64,000 nt of DNA. It comes from Pararhodobacter sp. CCB-MM2. Lineage in GTDB: Bacteria; Pseudomonadota; Alphaproteobacteria; Rhodobacterales; Rhodobacteraceae. This document shows positions 36,311-44,332 of the stretch, piece by piece; positions within the stretch are counted from its first letter, which is position 1; each line of letters begins with the position of its first letter. The position numbers were made by a program, and so were the translations under genes. The notes under the pieces were generated by a model. The model searched no databases. It saw nothing but the letters and a program-made list of their open reading frames with translations, and was not told the origin of the DNA. The stretch lies in NCBI RefSeq assembly GCF_001691415.1, contig NZ_LRRR01000004.1, positions 186,001 through 250,000 of the forward strand, given 5' to 3'.

Positions 36311-37431
36311 GGCAAACGCTCCAGCATTCCCTTCATCAGGGCATAGCGTTCGGACAGCGACGAGATGCGGATCTGCTCATCGAGCGTATGCCCGCCCGCG
36401 CCATCGACCCCAAGGCCATCCAGCGTCGGCCGGATTGGCGCGGTGAAATTCCCGTCCGAGCCGCCGCCGGTCTTCAGGCCCCTCAGTTCGAAGCCAATCT
36501 CGGCGGCGATGCCCTTGGCGGTGTCGAAGAGTGCGTCGATCTCGGGCGTGCGCTCATAGGGCGGGCGGTTGAGGCCGCCGGTGATCTCCAGCCGCACATC
36601 GGGGTTCAGCGCGGTATAAGCGGCGACGAAGGCCTCGATACGCGCGGCCTCGGCCATGTTCTCGACGCGGATATCGATCTCGCACCAGGCCTGCGCGGGC
36701 ACGACATTGGCGCCGGTGCCGCCGCCGATCAGGCCGACATTGCAGGTGGTGCCCGAGGCGTAATCGGTCAGCGCCTCGAAGGCGATGACGAGGCGGCAGA
36801 GTTCGGCAATGGCGGAGCGACCGTCCTGATGGCGCGCGCCGGAATGGGCGGGGCGACCGAAGGCCTTGGCCTCGTAGCGGAACACGCCTTTGCGGGCGAC
36901 GACAATCTGGCCGCCTTCGCGCGCGGGTTCGGTGACGAGGACATAGCGCGCCTCCTCGGCCAGCCGTTCGATCAGAGCGCGCGAGGTGGGCGAGCCAACC
37001 TCTTCATCCGACACGAAAAGCTGCGTCACCGGCTGCGGCAGCGTGCCCTGCGCATGGGCATCGGCAGCGGCCCGCATGGCCAGATAGGCCCCTGCCTTCA
37101 TGTCGTAGATCCCCGGTCCCCAGGCCGTGTCGCCCTCCATCCGGAAGGGGAACTCGGCCAAGGTGCCGCGCGGATGGACCGTGTCGTAATGGCTGAGGAT
37201 CAGCACGCCGCCATTGCCCGAGGGCTTGGCGGCAGGATAGCGCGTGACGACATGCGGGCCGAAGCCGTCACGGCCCTCGATCACCTCGACCTCGGCGCCC
37301 AAAGCTGCGGCCTCGGCGCCAATCATGTCCGCAAGGCGCTCCAGCCCTTCCAGATCCTCGGTCTTGCTCTCGACCTCGACCCAGGTGCGGGCGCCGGCGA
37401 GAAGCTCGGCGTCTTTCGGTGACGGGCTCAT
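36307..37431 (-). CDS. M20 peptidase, glutamate carboxypeptidase (CPG2)-like
   Basis: Zinc-dependent amidase/peptidase, 374 aa. Metal-site motifs in order: LSHYDTVHP, GPGIYDMKAG, SDEEVGSPTS and the late SDGNFTAPI with TLDEQIR His. This order resembles carboxypeptidase G2 (SHxDTV, GPGIxDxKxG, DEExGS). A dimerisation domain lies in the middle. ATG at 37429-37431 overlaps the previous M20 stop; a longer frame exists but is the shadow of that gene. Second in the M20-M20-hyuA-hyuB operon. Likely hydrolyses N-acyl or gamma-linked amino acids. Confidence 0.9.
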   Translation of the reverse strand: MSPSPKDAELLAGARTWVEVESKTEDLEGLERLADMIGAEAAALGAEVEVIEGRDGFGPHVVTRYPAAKPSGNGGVLILSHYDTVHPRGTLAEFPFRMEGDTAWGPGIYDMKAGAYLAMRAAADAHAQGTLPQPVTQLFVSDEEVGSPTSRALIERLAEEARYVLVTEPAREGGQIVVARKGVFRYEAKAFGRPAHSGARHQDGRSAIAELCRLVIAFEALTDYASGTTCNVGLIGGGTGANVVPAQAWCEIDIRVENMAEAARIEAFVAAYTALNPDVRLEITGGLNRPPYERTPEIDALFDTAKGIAAEIGFELRGLKTGGGSDGNFTAPIRPTLDGLGVDGAGGHTLDEQIRISSLSERYALMKGMLERLP

Positions 37432-38828
37432 TGCGCGGCCTCCAGATGTTCGGTTCCAATATCCCAGAACAGGCCGGCCATGATGGCGAGGCCCTGTTCG
37501 ACGATGGGTTGCAGCAGATGTTCGTCGGGGCCGTGCTGCTTGCAGCCGCCATAGGAATGCGGGATCCAGATCACCGGGCAACCCAGATGTCGCGCGAAGA
37601 TCTCGGAGGGCAGGCCGCCCGAGGAATTGGGCATCAGGGTCGGCGGCTTGCCGATGGTTTGCCCGACGCTGCCCATCACCCGGTCGACCCAAGGGTTATC
37701 GGGATCGGTGCGCCAGGCCGGGAAGCGGTTCTTCGGCAGGTTCTCGATCACGACCTGTTGGAAGCCATGGGCATCGAGATGTTCGCGCAGAGCGGGGATG
37801 AAGCGGCTCTCGTCGGCATCGACGGTATAGCGGATCTGGCAGCGGGCATAGGCCTCGGACTGGACGCCGTTGATGGGCTTGTCCGGCGCGCCGGTGACAT
37901 AGGCCAGCACGATGAACGAGGTCCAGCCGTACATCTTCTCGGCCCGCTCCAGCCGCGCCTCGCCCCAGTCGTCGGGCATAATCAGCGTCGGGTCGGACGG
38001 GTCAACCACGATGCCCTTCAGCGCTTCGGTAACCTTGGCGGGGACGGATTTCGGCAGCCAGTCGTCGATCAGGATCTTGCCGCGGGGCGTGGTGATCGAG
38101 GCCAAGGCATGGGCGAGGATCAGGCCCGGATCCTCCAAGACGCCGCCCCAATGGCCGGAATGCCGGCTGCCTTCGCGCAGCTTGACGCGCAGGTCGAAGG
38201 CGATGGCGCCGCGGTTGCCGAGCTTGATATCGACCTTGTCGCGCTCCAGCCGCGGCCCGTCCGAGGCGAGCAGCACGTCGCAGGCCAGCGCCTCGGCCTC
38301 GGTTTCCAAGAGCACATCAAGGCCGATGGAGCCGATTTCCTCCGAGGTCTCGATGACGAATTTCGCGTTGAAACCCAGCCGCCCGCGATGGCGCAGAACG
38401 GTCTCCAGCGCTGCGATCCAGATCGCGTGCTGGCCCTTGTTGTCGGCGGTGCCGCGTCCGTACCAGCGTTCGCCCTCGACGGTCACGGTCCACGGGTCCA
38501 GCCCTTCGCGCCACAGCTCGGGGATGCCGCGCACCACGTCGCCGTGGCCGTAGCCCAGCACGGTCGGCAGGGCAGGGTCTTCCAGCCGATGCGCGATCAG
38601 GAAGGGCCCGCCGCCTTCGACCGGGTTGTCGAGAATGCGGCAGTCGAAGCCCAGAGGCTCCAGCGCCGGGACGATCTGCTCGCGCAGGTAGCGGTAGAGG
38701 TCGGGCAGGCGCTCGGCGTTCTGGCTTTCGGTGGGGACAGCGATCCGGCCGCGCAGGATGTCGAGAAACCGGCCGTCACGGGCCATGGTGGCGGCATCGT
38801 CGGTTGCGCGGATGCGGTCAGCTGTCAT
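37428..38828 (-). CDS. M20 family dipeptidase/deacylase
   Basis: Zinc peptidase of the larger M20 dipeptidase type, 466 aa. Motifs: GYGHGDVV, GRGTADNKGQ, IETSEEIGSIG, and a dimerisation domain with SGHWGGVLEDP. HxD is written HGD. Relatives act on dipeptides, N-carbamoyl or N-acyl amino acids. First gene of its operon; AGGTG lies five bases before the ATG. A likely operator (38840-38854) sits 12 bases before the start. Confidence 0.88.
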   Translation of the reverse strand: MTADRIRATDDAATMARDGRFLDILRGRIAVPTESQNAERLPDLYRYLREQIVPALEPLGFDCRILDNPVEGGGPFLIAHRLEDPALPTVLGYGHGDVVRGIPELWREGLDPWTVTVEGERWYGRGTADNKGQHAIWIAALETVLRHRGRLGFNAKFVIETSEEIGSIGLDVLLETEAEALACDVLLASDGPRLERDKVDIKLGNRGAIAFDLRVKLREGSRHSGHWGGVLEDPGLILAHALASITTPRGKILIDDWLPKSVPAKVTEALKGIVVDPSDPTLIMPDDWGEARLERAEKMYGWTSFIVLAYVTGAPDKPINGVQSEAYARCQIRYTVDADESRFIPALREHLDAHGFQQVVIENLPKNRFPAWRTDPDNPWVDRVMGSVGQTIGKPPTLMPNSSGGLPSEIFARHLGCPVIWIPHSYGGCKQHGPDEHLLQPIVEQGLAIMAGLFWDIGTEHLEAAQ

Positions 38829-38839
38829 TTTTCACCTGT

Positions 38840-38854
38840 TGAAAAGTCTTTTTG
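38840..38854. promoter_or_regulatory. Candidate IclR operator before the M20/hyu operon
   Basis: TGAAAAGTCTTTTTG, an imperfect inverted repeat starting 12 bases from the M20 ATG. It shares TGAAAAGT-N-TTTT with the site at 39830-39844 on the other side of the iclR gene. Confidence 0.45.
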
Positions 38855-38929
38855 TATAATAGAAACGAAGCGGCGCCGAACGCAACCGGGCAAACGTGGT
38901 TGTCCGGGGAAAAGGCGGATCAAACGCGA

Positions 38930-38952
38930 AAACCCGCCACGGGGGCGGGTTT
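38930..38952 (-). terminator. Rho-independent terminator of the IclR gene
   Basis: Nine-bp stem AAACCCGCC / GGCGGGTTT with a five-base loop. On the minus strand it ends in TTTT, 26 bases after the iclR stop. Confidence 0.8.
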
Positions 38953-38977
38953 GTGCATCGCGTCAGGTAAGAACTGC

Positions 38978-39763
38978 CTATGACTTCGGCATTTGCGCGC
39001 CATGCGCGCCGACGAGGCGGGTAATCTTGGTCCCGGCCTCGCGCAGAAGGTCCAGCACATGGCCCCGGTTCTCGGCGGGCAGAAGCTCGGTCTTGCCGGT
39101 CACGGCCATGGCGGCGGCGACTTCCGAGGTGCTGTCATAGATCGGGATGGCGATTGAATAGGTGGAGTGGTCCAGCTCGCCCTCGGACATCACCCAGCCA
39201 TCGCGCCGGATCGTCGCCAGCGCCTCGCGCAGACGGTCGGGTTCGATCATCGTCAGCGAGGTGAAGCGGGCAAGCTCGCTGGCCAGAACGGCCTCGCGGA
39301 CCTCCTCGGGGGCATAGGCCAGCAGCACCTTCGGGCCGCCCCCGGCATGCAGGGGGCCATGGCGGCCGATCTCGGCGAAGATGCGTTGTTCCTGCGTGCC
39401 ACGGCGCAAGGCCACGGTGACCGAATGCATCCCGTCGCGGATCTGCACCGAGACGTTGCAGCCGGTCTCGCGCCGGATCTCGTCCATATGCGGCTCGGCG
39501 GCGGACAAAAGCTTCGACTGGCGCCGCGCCTGGTCGCCCAGCAACATCGCGCGCCACGAGAGGGAATAGGTCCGCCGCGCCGTGTCCTTGGCCACGAACC
39601 CGCGTTCTTCCAGCGTGAAGAGCAGGCGGAAGATCAGCGTCTTGGTGAAGCCCGTGCGCTCGGCCAGCTCCGAGACGCCGCTATCGGGCGCTTCGGCCAA
39701 TGCCTCAAGAAGCAGCAACGCCCGATCAACCGCGGAAACCGTGTAACTCAAGGGACCCCCCAC
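38978..39763 (-). CDS. IclR-family transcriptional regulator
   Basis: Regulator of 261 aa: N-terminal winged helix (AVDRALLLLEALAEAPDSGVSELAERTGFTKTLIFRLLFTLEE region) and C-terminal effector domain. No ATG is available at the N-terminus. GTG at 39761-39763 is my choice; TTG at 39751, four codons later and behind a G-rich stretch, and TTG at 39829 are alternatives. It lies between the M20/hyu operon and the M28 paralog 2 gene, and probably controls both through the TGAAAAGT sites. Confidence 0.85.
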   Translation of the reverse strand: MGGPLSYTVSAVDRALLLLEALAEAPDSGVSELAERTGFTKTLIFRLLFTLEERGFVAKDTARRTYSLSWRAMLLGDQARRQSKLLSAAEPHMDEIRRETGCNVSVQIRDGMHSVTVALRRGTQEQRIFAEIGRHGPLHAGGGPKVLLAYAPEEVREAVLASELARFTSLTMIEPDRLREALATIRRDGWVMSEGELDHSTYSIAIPIYDSTSEVAAAMAVTGKTELLPAENRGHVLDLLREAGTKITRLVGAHGAQMPKS

Positions 39764-39793
39764 ATGACGCAGCCGCAGAAAATACTGGCGCTG

Positions 39794-39810
39794 TTCCCGA
39801 AATAAGGGAA
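39794..39810. promoter_or_regulatory. Inverted repeat in the IclR/M28 divergent region
   Basis: TTCCC, seven bases, GGGAA. Perfect but short arms, in the promoter region shared by iclR and the M28 gene. Possible second regulator site. Confidence 0.3.
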
Positions 39811-39829
39811 TAGATGATTTATGCAACAA

Positions 39830-39844
39830 TGAAAAGTTTTTTCA
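39830..39844. promoter_or_regulatory. Candidate IclR operator before M28 paralog 2
   Basis: TGAAAA-GTT-TTTTCA, perfect 6-bp arms, 27 bases before the M28 start. The same TGAAAAGT-N-TTTT text occurs at 38840-38854 before the M20/hyu operon. Confidence 0.5.
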
Positions 39845-39871
39845 CACATCGAAAAAACGGGAGATTTGAAG

Positions 39872-41581
39872 ATGTTGGATGACCAGTTCCGCGACATTCG
39901 TTCGGTTCTCGACATGACATCGGCCGAGGCGTTGATCCACGCCTTCGCCAAGCAGGACCGCGAGATCCCCGAGGAGGCCAATAGAGGCGCCGAGATGATC
40001 GGCGCGGCCCTGCGCGCGAAGGGCATTCCGGTGACGATGCACAAGCCCGAGATCTATCTCTCGCTGCCCGGCGCGGCCTCGGTGACGCTTTCGGACGGCT
40101 CGGTGATGCGCGCCAAACCCCCGGCCTTCACCCTGTCCTGCCCCGAGGGGCGGACGGGCGAGCTGATCTACATGCCCGAGGCCGGCGGCGGCACACCCCT
40201 CGACCGCAACCCAGCCGAAAGCGGGGCGTTGGAACGCGCGCGGGGCAAGATCGCGGTGATCGAGGGCTTCGCTTTGCCGAACTTCATCGCGGGGCTCGAG
40301 GCCGTGGGCGCGATCGGCGCGATCGCCGTCAATCCGGGCGTCGACATCCATTGGGGCACGGTCTCGACGATCTGGGGCACGCCGGAATTGTCGGATCTGG
40401 CCCGTCTGCCGAAGATCCCCTCGGTCGCCGTGAACCGCCCCGATGGCGACCGGCTGATCGCTCTGGCCGCCGAGGGGGCGCGGGTCACGCTGAAGACCGA
40501 GCTTCAGGTCGGCTGGTTCCCGCAATACCTGCCGGTGGCCGAGATCCCCGCCGCCGATGGCAACCCGGAATTCGTGCTGATCCACGGCCATTACGACAGC
40601 TGGCGCGAGGGCGTGGGCGACAATGGCACGGGTAATGCCTGCATGCTGGCGGTGGCCGAGGCGCTCTGGGCGCTGCGCGACCAGTTGAAGCGGGGCGTGC
40701 GGCTGGCGTGGTGGCCGGGGCATTCGACCGGGCGCTATGCGGGCTCGGCCTGGTTCGCCGACACCTTTGCGCGCGATCTCGACAAGCATTGCGTCGCGCA
40801 TCTCAACTGCGACAGCCCGGGCTGCCGTTGGGCCACCAGCTATGAGGTTGTGCAATGCCTGCCCGAGGCTCTGCCCTTCGTGCAGCAGGTGGTGGCGACG
40901 GTGACAGGGCAGGTGGCCAAGGGCAAGCGGCCGCAGCGCAATTCCGACTACACCTTCAACAACATCGGCGTGACCGGGCTGTTCAACGCCTCGTCGATGA
41001 TGACCGACGAAGCGCGGGCCGAGCGCGGCTATTACGTCGTCGGCGGCTGCGGCGGCAACATCGCCTGGCACACCGAGAACGACACCTTCGAGATCGCCGA
41101 TTTCGACGTGCTCAAGAAGGATGCCGAGCTCTATGCCACCGCCGTCTTCGGGTTGGCGACGGCCGAGGTTCTGCCCTTCGACTGGCGCCTGACCACCGCC
41201 GAATTCCGCGCCACCATCGCCGAGGCGCAGGCGGCCGTGGGCGCAGGCTTCGACTTCGCCCCCTCGGTCTCGGCGCTGGCGGATCTGGAGGCGGCTTTGG
41301 GCCGGTTCTATGCGGGCATCGACAGCGGGGCGGTCGCGCCGGCGCAGGCCTCGGACCGGATCCGCGAGATCGCGCGGGTGTTAGTGCCGGTGAACTTCGT
41401 CCGCGGTCCGCGCTTCACCCACGACCCCGCGCTGAACGTACCGCCGCTGCCGGGGATCGCGGATGCGAAGCTCTGGTCCTCGCTGGCGGAGGACAAGCGC
41501 GGGTTCCTGAAGGCACAGCTAATGCGCGGGCAGAACCGTTTGATCGACGCGTTGGAGCGGGCCAAAGCGTTGTTGGATTGA
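39872..41581 (+). CDS. M28-fold peptidase, variant active site (paralog 2)
   Basis: A 569-aa paralog of the gene at 30729, colinear over the full length. HGHYDSW (H240), GDNGTG, NCDSPG and AWHTENDT hold the other metal residues; the catalytic Glu-Glu is replaced by His284-Ser285 in WWPGHSTGRYAGS. ATG at 39872 is chosen with GGGAG eight bases upstream, over a TTG two codons earlier. No signal peptide. Stands alone, ended by the hairpin at 41606; likely controlled by the divergent IclR. Confidence 0.88.
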   Translation: MLDDQFRDIRSVLDMTSAEALIHAFAKQDREIPEEANRGAEMIGAALRAKGIPVTMHKPEIYLSLPGAASVTLSDGSVMRAKPPAFTLSCPEGRTGELIYMPEAGGGTPLDRNPAESGALERARGKIAVIEGFALPNFIAGLEAVGAIGAIAVNPGVDIHWGTVSTIWGTPELSDLARLPKIPSVAVNRPDGDRLIALAAEGARVTLKTELQVGWFPQYLPVAEIPAADGNPEFVLIHGHYDSWREGVGDNGTGNACMLAVAEALWALRDQLKRGVRLAWWPGHSTGRYAGSAWFADTFARDLDKHCVAHLNCDSPGCRWATSYEVVQCLPEALPFVQQVVATVTGQVAKGKRPQRNSDYTFNNIGVTGLFNASSMMTDEARAERGYYVVGGCGGNIAWHTENDTFEIADFDVLKKDAELYATAVFGLATAEVLPFDWRLTTAEFRATIAEAQAAVGAGFDFAPSVSALADLEAALGRFYAGIDSGAVAPAQASDRIREIARVLVPVNFVRGPRFTHDPALNVPPLPGIADAKLWSSLAEDKRGFLKAQLMRGQNRLIDALERAKALLD

Positions 41582-41605
41582 GAGATTCGACGGGTTGGGA
41601 AAGTG

Positions 41606-41631
41606 GAAGGGGGCGTCGCGGCGCCCCCTTC
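41606..41631. terminator. Bidirectional hairpin terminator
   Basis: Perfect 10-bp stem GAAGGGGGCG / CGCCCCCTTC, six-base loop, between M28 paralog 2 and the converging nitroreductase gene. Right arm is followed by CGTCAT, as at 16361-16386. Confidence 0.7.
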
Positions 41632-41632
41632 G

Positions 41633-42439
41633 TCATTCGAGCGGAAACCCCATTCGCTTCAGAATAGCGCGCAGGTTGATGCGGCCGTCGAGATACTCGA
41701 CATTCGCATAACGGGCCTTGTGCCGCGCGGTCCAGGTGTCCTTTGGGCGGCCCTGCGCGAGTTCATGCGCGGCAAAGACCGTGTCATAGGCGGCCAAAGC
41801 TTCGGCCTCGCCCTCGGTCGAATAGTGCTCGCGGTGCAGGACCACGGATTGCGGCAAGCGGGGGCGGATGCCGGTTTCGGGCGGCGCCTCGTAGCCCAGA
41901 GCCATGCCGAACAGCACCATGGCGCGGGGCGGCAGGGCCAGCTCGCGCGCCACGAATTCCGGATCGTTGCGCAGATTGCCGATGTAGCAGCCGCCGAGCC
42001 CCGCCGATTGCGCGGCGAGCAGAATGTTCTGCGCCAGAATCGCCGCATCCGTCGCCGCGGCGATGAAATTGTCGACGAGGGGCAAGGCCCAGAGGTCCGC
42101 GCCTGTGGCTGCTCCGACCCGCTCGGCCCGTGACTGGTCGAGGACGAAGCACAGGATCACCGGCGCCTCGGCCACGAAGGCCTGCCCGCTCGAGGCCTTA
42201 GCGAAGCGCTGGCGGCGCGCGGGGTCGGTCACCGCCACCAGCGACACCGCCTGCATGTTGGACGAGGTCGCCGCCGATTGCCCGCAGGCGACCAGCGCCT
42301 CGAGCAGCCCCTCGGGCAGGGGACGGTCCTGATAGCGGCGGACCGAGCGGTGGCGCAGCATCAGTTCCATCACCGGCGTCAGCGGCAGGAGACCCTCCGG
42401 CCCCGCGCCGCCATAGCGGGTGGAAATCGGGTCGCTCAT
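41633..42439 (-). CDS. NfsA/FRP-type nitroreductase
   Basis: FMN-dependent NAD(P)H oxidoreductase, 268 aa. MLRHRSVRRYQDRPLP is the FMN phosphate-binding start, SAATSSNMQAVSLVAV the cofactor loop, and GLGGCYIGNLRN the dimer motif; the C-terminal lid is as in NfsA. Such enzymes reduce nitro compounds, quinones or enones. It overlaps the M28 paralog 3 stop (ATGA) and is second in that operon, which hints that the peptide/amide substrate also contains a reducible group. This is inference. Confidence 0.9.
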   Translation of the reverse strand: MSDPISTRYGGAGPEGLLPLTPVMELMLRHRSVRRYQDRPLPEGLLEALVACGQSAATSSNMQAVSLVAVTDPARRQRFAKASSGQAFVAEAPVILCFVLDQSRAERVGAATGADLWALPLVDNFIAAATDAAILAQNILLAAQSAGLGGCYIGNLRNDPEFVARELALPPRAMVLFGMALGYEAPPETGIRPRLPQSVVLHREHYSTEGEAEALAAYDTVFAAHELAQGRPKDTWTARHKARYANVEYLDGRINLRAILKRMGFPLE

Positions 42440-44148
42440 GCCGTCGCGAGCCTTGTCGCGGCGCGCAGGGCGGCGACGGTGCGGTTGACGCCGCGCATCA
42501 ATTGCGTGCGTGCGAAGCCTTTCTCGGGCTCCGGCATCCCGGCGATCTGGCCCGCGACGGCGATCAGCGGCAGGGCCGGGACCGGCAGCGCGGGATCATG
42601 GGTGAAACGCGGCCCGCGCGTGTAGTTGAGCGGCACGAGGATCCGCGCGAGGCCCTGGATCACCGCGTTCGCCTGTGCCTCGGGCATCGAGGGGGCGGCG
42701 GCGTAGAAGGCGTCGAGCGCCTCGGCCAGATCGGACAGCGCCGCGCCCACTGGGGCCAGCAGAGCCGCCTCGGTGCGCGCGGCCTTGGCATAGCCCGACA
42801 GCGCGCCGTCGAATTCCGCCACCGTCGCGCGCCAGTCGAAGGGCAGGAGGGTCGCATTCGCCACGCTCATCACCGCACCGAGATAGAGCTTGATGTCACG
42901 CAGCAGCACGTCACGGTCGGCGATCTCCAGCGTGTCGTTCTCGGTATGCCAGGCGATGTTCCCGCCGCAGCCGCCGACCGTGTAATACTCCATCTCGCGC
43001 CGCTTCTCCTCGGTCATCGTCGAGGACAGCATGAAGAACGAGGTCAAGCCGATGTTGTTGAAGGAATAATCCCCGGCGCGCAGCGGGCGCTCGCCATGGC
43101 TCTCCTGCCCGGTGACGGCGCGGATCACGTCCTTGCAGAAGCCCTCGGCCTCGCTCATCCAGGCGACGTTCTCATAGACATCGGCCCAGCGGCAGCCCGG
43201 GCTGTCGCAATTCACCTGCGCCACGCAGTTCTCGTCGAGGTCGATGGCGAAAGTGTCGGCAAACCACGCCGAGCCCGCATAGCGCCCGGTCGAATGGCCC
43301 GGCCACCAGGCGATGCGCACCCCGCGCCGCAGATCGGCCCGCTTGGCCCAGAGCACCCGCGCGATCTCCAAGAGCGCCGCGTCGCCGGTGGCATTGTCGC
43401 CGACGCCCACGTCCCAGCTGTCGTAATGGCCGTGCAGAAGAACGAATTTCTCGGGCTCCACGGCGCCCTTGATGTCGACGACCGGGACGGGCGAAGAGAA
43501 CCAGCCTTCCTCCAGCCGCGTCTTCAGCGTCACGCTGCCGCCCGCCTGTGCCAGCGCGATCAGCGCGGCGCCGTCGGGGTTGGACACGGCGGCGACCGGG
43601 ATCATCGGCTTGCGCGGCAACCCGTCCAGATCCGGCGTACCCCAGATCGAGGAGCAGATGCCCCAGTGGCGGTCCACGCCGGGGTTGACGGCGATCACCC
43701 CGATCGCGCCTTTCTGCTGGAATTCCAGAACCTTCTGCGGGTTTGCGAAACCGTCCGTCAGGACGATCTTGCCGCGCAGGCTGTCGGCATCGGCCTCGGC
43801 ATGGTTCTTGTCGTAGAAGCTGGCGGTGCCCTTGGCCAAGGTGCTGGGCACATGCACCAGGGTGCCACTCAGCCCCTCGGGCAGGCTTTTCGCGTAGGCC
43901 AGCGGCTTTGCCTTGTAGGTCACGCCGCCGGCTTCGACCGAGGCGTCATAGGGGATTGAGAGGTAAAGTTGCGCGTTCAGCAGCTCGCAGGGAACGCCAT
44001 GCTCGGCCAGCCTGCGGGCGATGTCGCGGGCGGAGTCTGCCACATCCTCGGGCTTCCAGCGGGGGAAGGTGGCGAAATGCTCCACCAGCGCCCAGGGGGC
44101 CTCGATCGTCACTTGGTTGAGGGCCGCCTCGATCTTGGAATCCAGCAT
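42436..44148 (-). CDS. M28-fold peptidase, variant active site (paralog 3)
   Basis: A 570-aa paralog of the genes at 30729 and 39872. HGHYDSW (H241), GDNATG, NCDSPG and AWHTENDT keep the other metal residues; the Glu-Glu pair is His285-Ser286 in WWPGHSTGRYAGS. AGGAG lies eight bases before the ATG. No signal peptide. First gene of an operon with the nitroreductase, divergent from the GntR gene and its operators, so it is probably under GntR control. Confidence 0.88.
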   Translation of the reverse strand: MLDSKIEAALNQVTIEAPWALVEHFATFPRWKPEDVADSARDIARRLAEHGVPCELLNAQLYLSIPYDASVEAGGVTYKAKPLAYAKSLPEGLSGTLVHVPSTLAKGTASFYDKNHAEADADSLRGKIVLTDGFANPQKVLEFQQKGAIGVIAVNPGVDRHWGICSSIWGTPDLDGLPRKPMIPVAAVSNPDGAALIALAQAGGSVTLKTRLEEGWFSSPVPVVDIKGAVEPEKFVLLHGHYDSWDVGVGDNATGDAALLEIARVLWAKRADLRRGVRIAWWPGHSTGRYAGSAWFADTFAIDLDENCVAQVNCDSPGCRWADVYENVAWMSEAEGFCKDVIRAVTGQESHGERPLRAGDYSFNNIGLTSFFMLSSTMTEEKRREMEYYTVGGCGGNIAWHTENDTLEIADRDVLLRDIKLYLGAVMSVANATLLPFDWRATVAEFDGALSGYAKAARTEAALLAPVGAALSDLAEALDAFYAAAPSMPEAQANAVIQGLARILVPLNYTRGPRFTHDPALPVPALPLIAVAGQIAGMPEPEKGFARTQLMRGVNRTVAALRAATRLATA

Positions 44149-44219
44149 CGTCGTCGCTCCTGTCTGTCCACCACGTCCTGAGTCGCGGCATTTTGCTCAA
44201 TCAGGGTGCATCGGAAAAA

Positions 44220-44250
44220 ATTGTACGACAATCCCATATTGTACGACAAT
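44220..44250. promoter_or_regulatory. Two tandem FadR/FCD-type GntR operators
   Basis: The 13-mer ATTGTACGACAAT occurs twice (44220-44232 and 44238-44250) with an 18-bp period. Each copy is ATTGT-ACG-ACAAT with perfect arms and fits the FCD-GntR consensus TNGTNNNACNA. They lie between the divergent M28 paralog 3 and gntR genes, 83-113 bases from gntR and about 72-102 from the M28 start. Confidence 0.8.
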
Positions 44251-44332
44251 TTCTCTTGGGCTGAGGACCAAGCCCGCGTTAGGCTCCGAGTCGCCGCCAA
44301 AAGCGGCAGACAGGAATTCAGGCAGGCACAGC

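Noticed and set aside
38839..38860. TTGAAA and TATAAT as a sigma-70 promoter
   Set aside because: The spacing is only ten bases, and it points away from any gene start on that strand.
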